The notes beneath the pieces were generated by a model that saw nothing but the letters and a program-made list of their open reading frames with translations, had not been told where the DNA came from and ran no database searches. A DNA stretch of 64,000 nt from Azospirillum sp. TSO35-2 (lineage in GTDB: Bacteria; Pseudomonadota; Alphaproteobacteria; Azospirillales; Azospirillaceae). The position numbers and the translations under genes are program-made. The stretch is from the NCBI RefSeq assembly GCF_003116095.1, contig NZ_LGRA01000008.1, forward strand, positions 14,077 through 78,076, written 5' to 3'. Of this stretch, positions 63,122 to 64,000 are shown in pieces; the stretch's first letter is position 1; each line of letters opens with the position of its first letter.

Positions 63122-64000
63122 GCGTCAATGAGGCCCGGGCGTTTGGTGCCCGGGAAGACGGTCATCGAAAACGGGTTGGCCGTCGTCGTGTCACCGCTTC
63201 AATGAGGCCCAGGCATTACTGCCCGGGAAGACGGGGATGTCGACGACGGCTCCCATGGCTCACAGCCCTCCGCTTCAATGAGGCCCAGGCATTACTGCCC
63301 GGGAAGACGGCTAGGTCGTCCACAATCCTATCCTGCTCGAGTTCCGCTTCAATGAGGCCCAGGCATTAGAGTGCGGATCAGAACCGGTGTGGGGCTGAGG
63401 AAAACCAATGGCTTCAGCGCATCGGACCGGGGTTTTGATAGACACTCTTACTGCCCGGGAAGACCCGGAGAACGTCTTCCTTCATGCTGTCCGCGAATTT
63501 CTCGCTTCAATGAGGCCCAGGCATTACTGCCCGGGAAGACATGGCGGTGTCCTCAGGCGGAGGGGGTGGCAGCTTCGAGCTTCAATGAGGCCCAGGCATT
63601 ACTGCCCGGGAAGACGCAAAGGATGCAGTGGATTGCACCGTTTCCGACCCCGAGCTTCAATGAGGCCCAGGCATTACTGCCCGGGAAGACGGCCTGATCC
63701 TGGCGCCTTCCTCGACTGCCGGGCGGCGTGCTTCAATGAGGCCCAGGCATTACTGCCCGGGAAGACTGTCCGGGCAATCGAACAGCGGGTCGCAAATGGA
63801 CGCGCTTCAATGAGGCCCAGGCATTACTGCCCGGGAAGACCAGCAAACCCATCTGAAAGGCACTGCCGGCCAAAGACGGCTTCAATGAGGCCCAGGCATT
63901 ACTGCCCGGGAAGACCCGGCTGCTCGATACGTGGACGCTGAACAACAATCTGGCTTCAATGAGGCCCAGGCATTACTGCCCGGGAAGACGTGTTCGCCGC
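63122..64000 (-). CRISPR. CRISPR array, trailer end, 11 repeats in window
   Basis: The 37-bp repeats start at 63196, 63272, 63346 (split), 63504, 63579, 63654, 63730, 63804, 63879 and 63953. A degenerate 38-bp terminal repeat lies at 63122-63159, and spacers are 36-39 bases. Intact repeats are identical. The repeat begins GCTTCAATGAGG and ends GCCCGGGAAGAC on the plus strand. On the minus strand it ends in ATTGAAGC, the usual 8-nt 5' handle of Cas6-processed crRNAs, with a CCCGGGC/GCCTGGG hairpin. Transcription is therefore inferred to run right to left, with leader and cas genes beyond 64000. The type is not determinable here; the handle fits class 1. Confidence 0.95.
63369..63447. mobile_element. 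79-bp MITE-like insertion inside a CRISPR repeat
   Basis: The repeat starting at 63346 is interrupted after 23 bases and resumes at 63451. Removal of 63369-63450 restores a perfect 37-bp repeat. The insert begins GAGTGCGGATCA and ends TGATAGACACTC, imperfect terminal inverted repeats (GAGTG-N3-ATCA shared). It is flanked by the direct repeat TTA (63366-63368 and 63448-63450). Size, TIRs and 3-bp duplication fit a non-autonomous element; the TNA-type target suggests mobilisation by an IS5-family (IS1031/IS427-type) transposase, an inference. Confidence 0.8.

Noticed and set aside
63371-63941. Open frames running through the CRISPR array
   Set aside because: They are repeated translations of the CRISPR repeat and are not genes.

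Overview
The DNA is uniformly GC-rich, strongly biased to G/C in third codon positions, and carries gene families typical of Rhodospirillales. These include hybrid histidine kinases with a solute-symporter sensor, a DinB with an N-terminal zinc ribbon, orfA-pit phosphate uptake, and PHB/3-hydroxybutyrate metabolism. Azospirillum or a close relative is the best guess (inference; no rRNA or tRNA gene was seen). A plasmid-type Rep initiator with an iteron array at about 38.8-40.9 kb suggests that the window lies on a chromid/megaplasmid, or on a chromosome that has captured such an origin. Core genes (argH, lysA, ftsEX) sit on the same molecule.

Layout. 0.4-8.2 kb: chemoreceptor, DNA polymerase IV, a LuxR-type response regulator and a 1208-residue symporter-fused hybrid kinase. 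8.2-10.5 kb: small unknown proteins. 10.7-12.5 kb: Pho-box-associated orfA-pit. 13-22 kb: a two-receiver hybrid kinase, a DMT exporter, two head-to-head paralogous LysR regulators, leucine dehydrogenase and a PAS hybrid kinase. 21.9-24.8 kb: a translationally coupled argH-lipoprotein-lysA operon, with a divergent TlpA-type thioredoxin. 26.4-29.6 kb: hyi-garR-glycerate 2-kinase (glyoxylate/hydroxypyruvate to 2-phosphoglycerate), containing a 145-bp inverted-repeat element. 29.9-34 kb: a 2,4-dienoyl-CoA reductase-type flavoenzyme behind a palindromic operator, an Lrp regulator and a GT9 glycosyltransferase. 34-37.1 kb: a DUF2491/DUF350/PspA-like module resembling E. coli yjfKLJ. 37.2-38.8 kb: a lower-GC scar with a broken IS4-type transposase, a GlcG/HbpS protein and a HigA remnant. 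38.8-40.9 kb: rep gene and iterons.

40.9-46.4 kb: TSUP permease, LysR regulator, MFS exporter, aldo/keto reductase and a ClC antiporter. 46.6-51 kb: a small protein, a large carbohydrate-binding beta-helix protein, a thioesterase and a VOC protein. 51-54.8 kb: plsC-like gene, ftsEX, a YdcF-type protein, hemP behind a Fur-type box, and a copper chaperone. 55-59.2 kb: a 3-hydroxybutyrate catabolic operon (SRPBCC protein, GntP permease, scoAB, bdhA) behind a canonical sigma-54 promoter with three upstream enhancer-like sites. 59.3-63 kb: class 3 lipase, a DUF1624 acyltransferase-like membrane protein and a DUF429-like protein. 63.1-64 kb: the trailer end of a CRISPR array read leftwards, in which one repeat is split by a 79-bp MITE-like insertion. 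Its leader and any cas genes lie beyond the right edge.

The most noteworthy points are the CRISPR/MITE junction, the sigma-54 enhancer architecture of the ketone-body operon, the iteron origin next to core genes, and the membrane-fused DUF2491 stress module.
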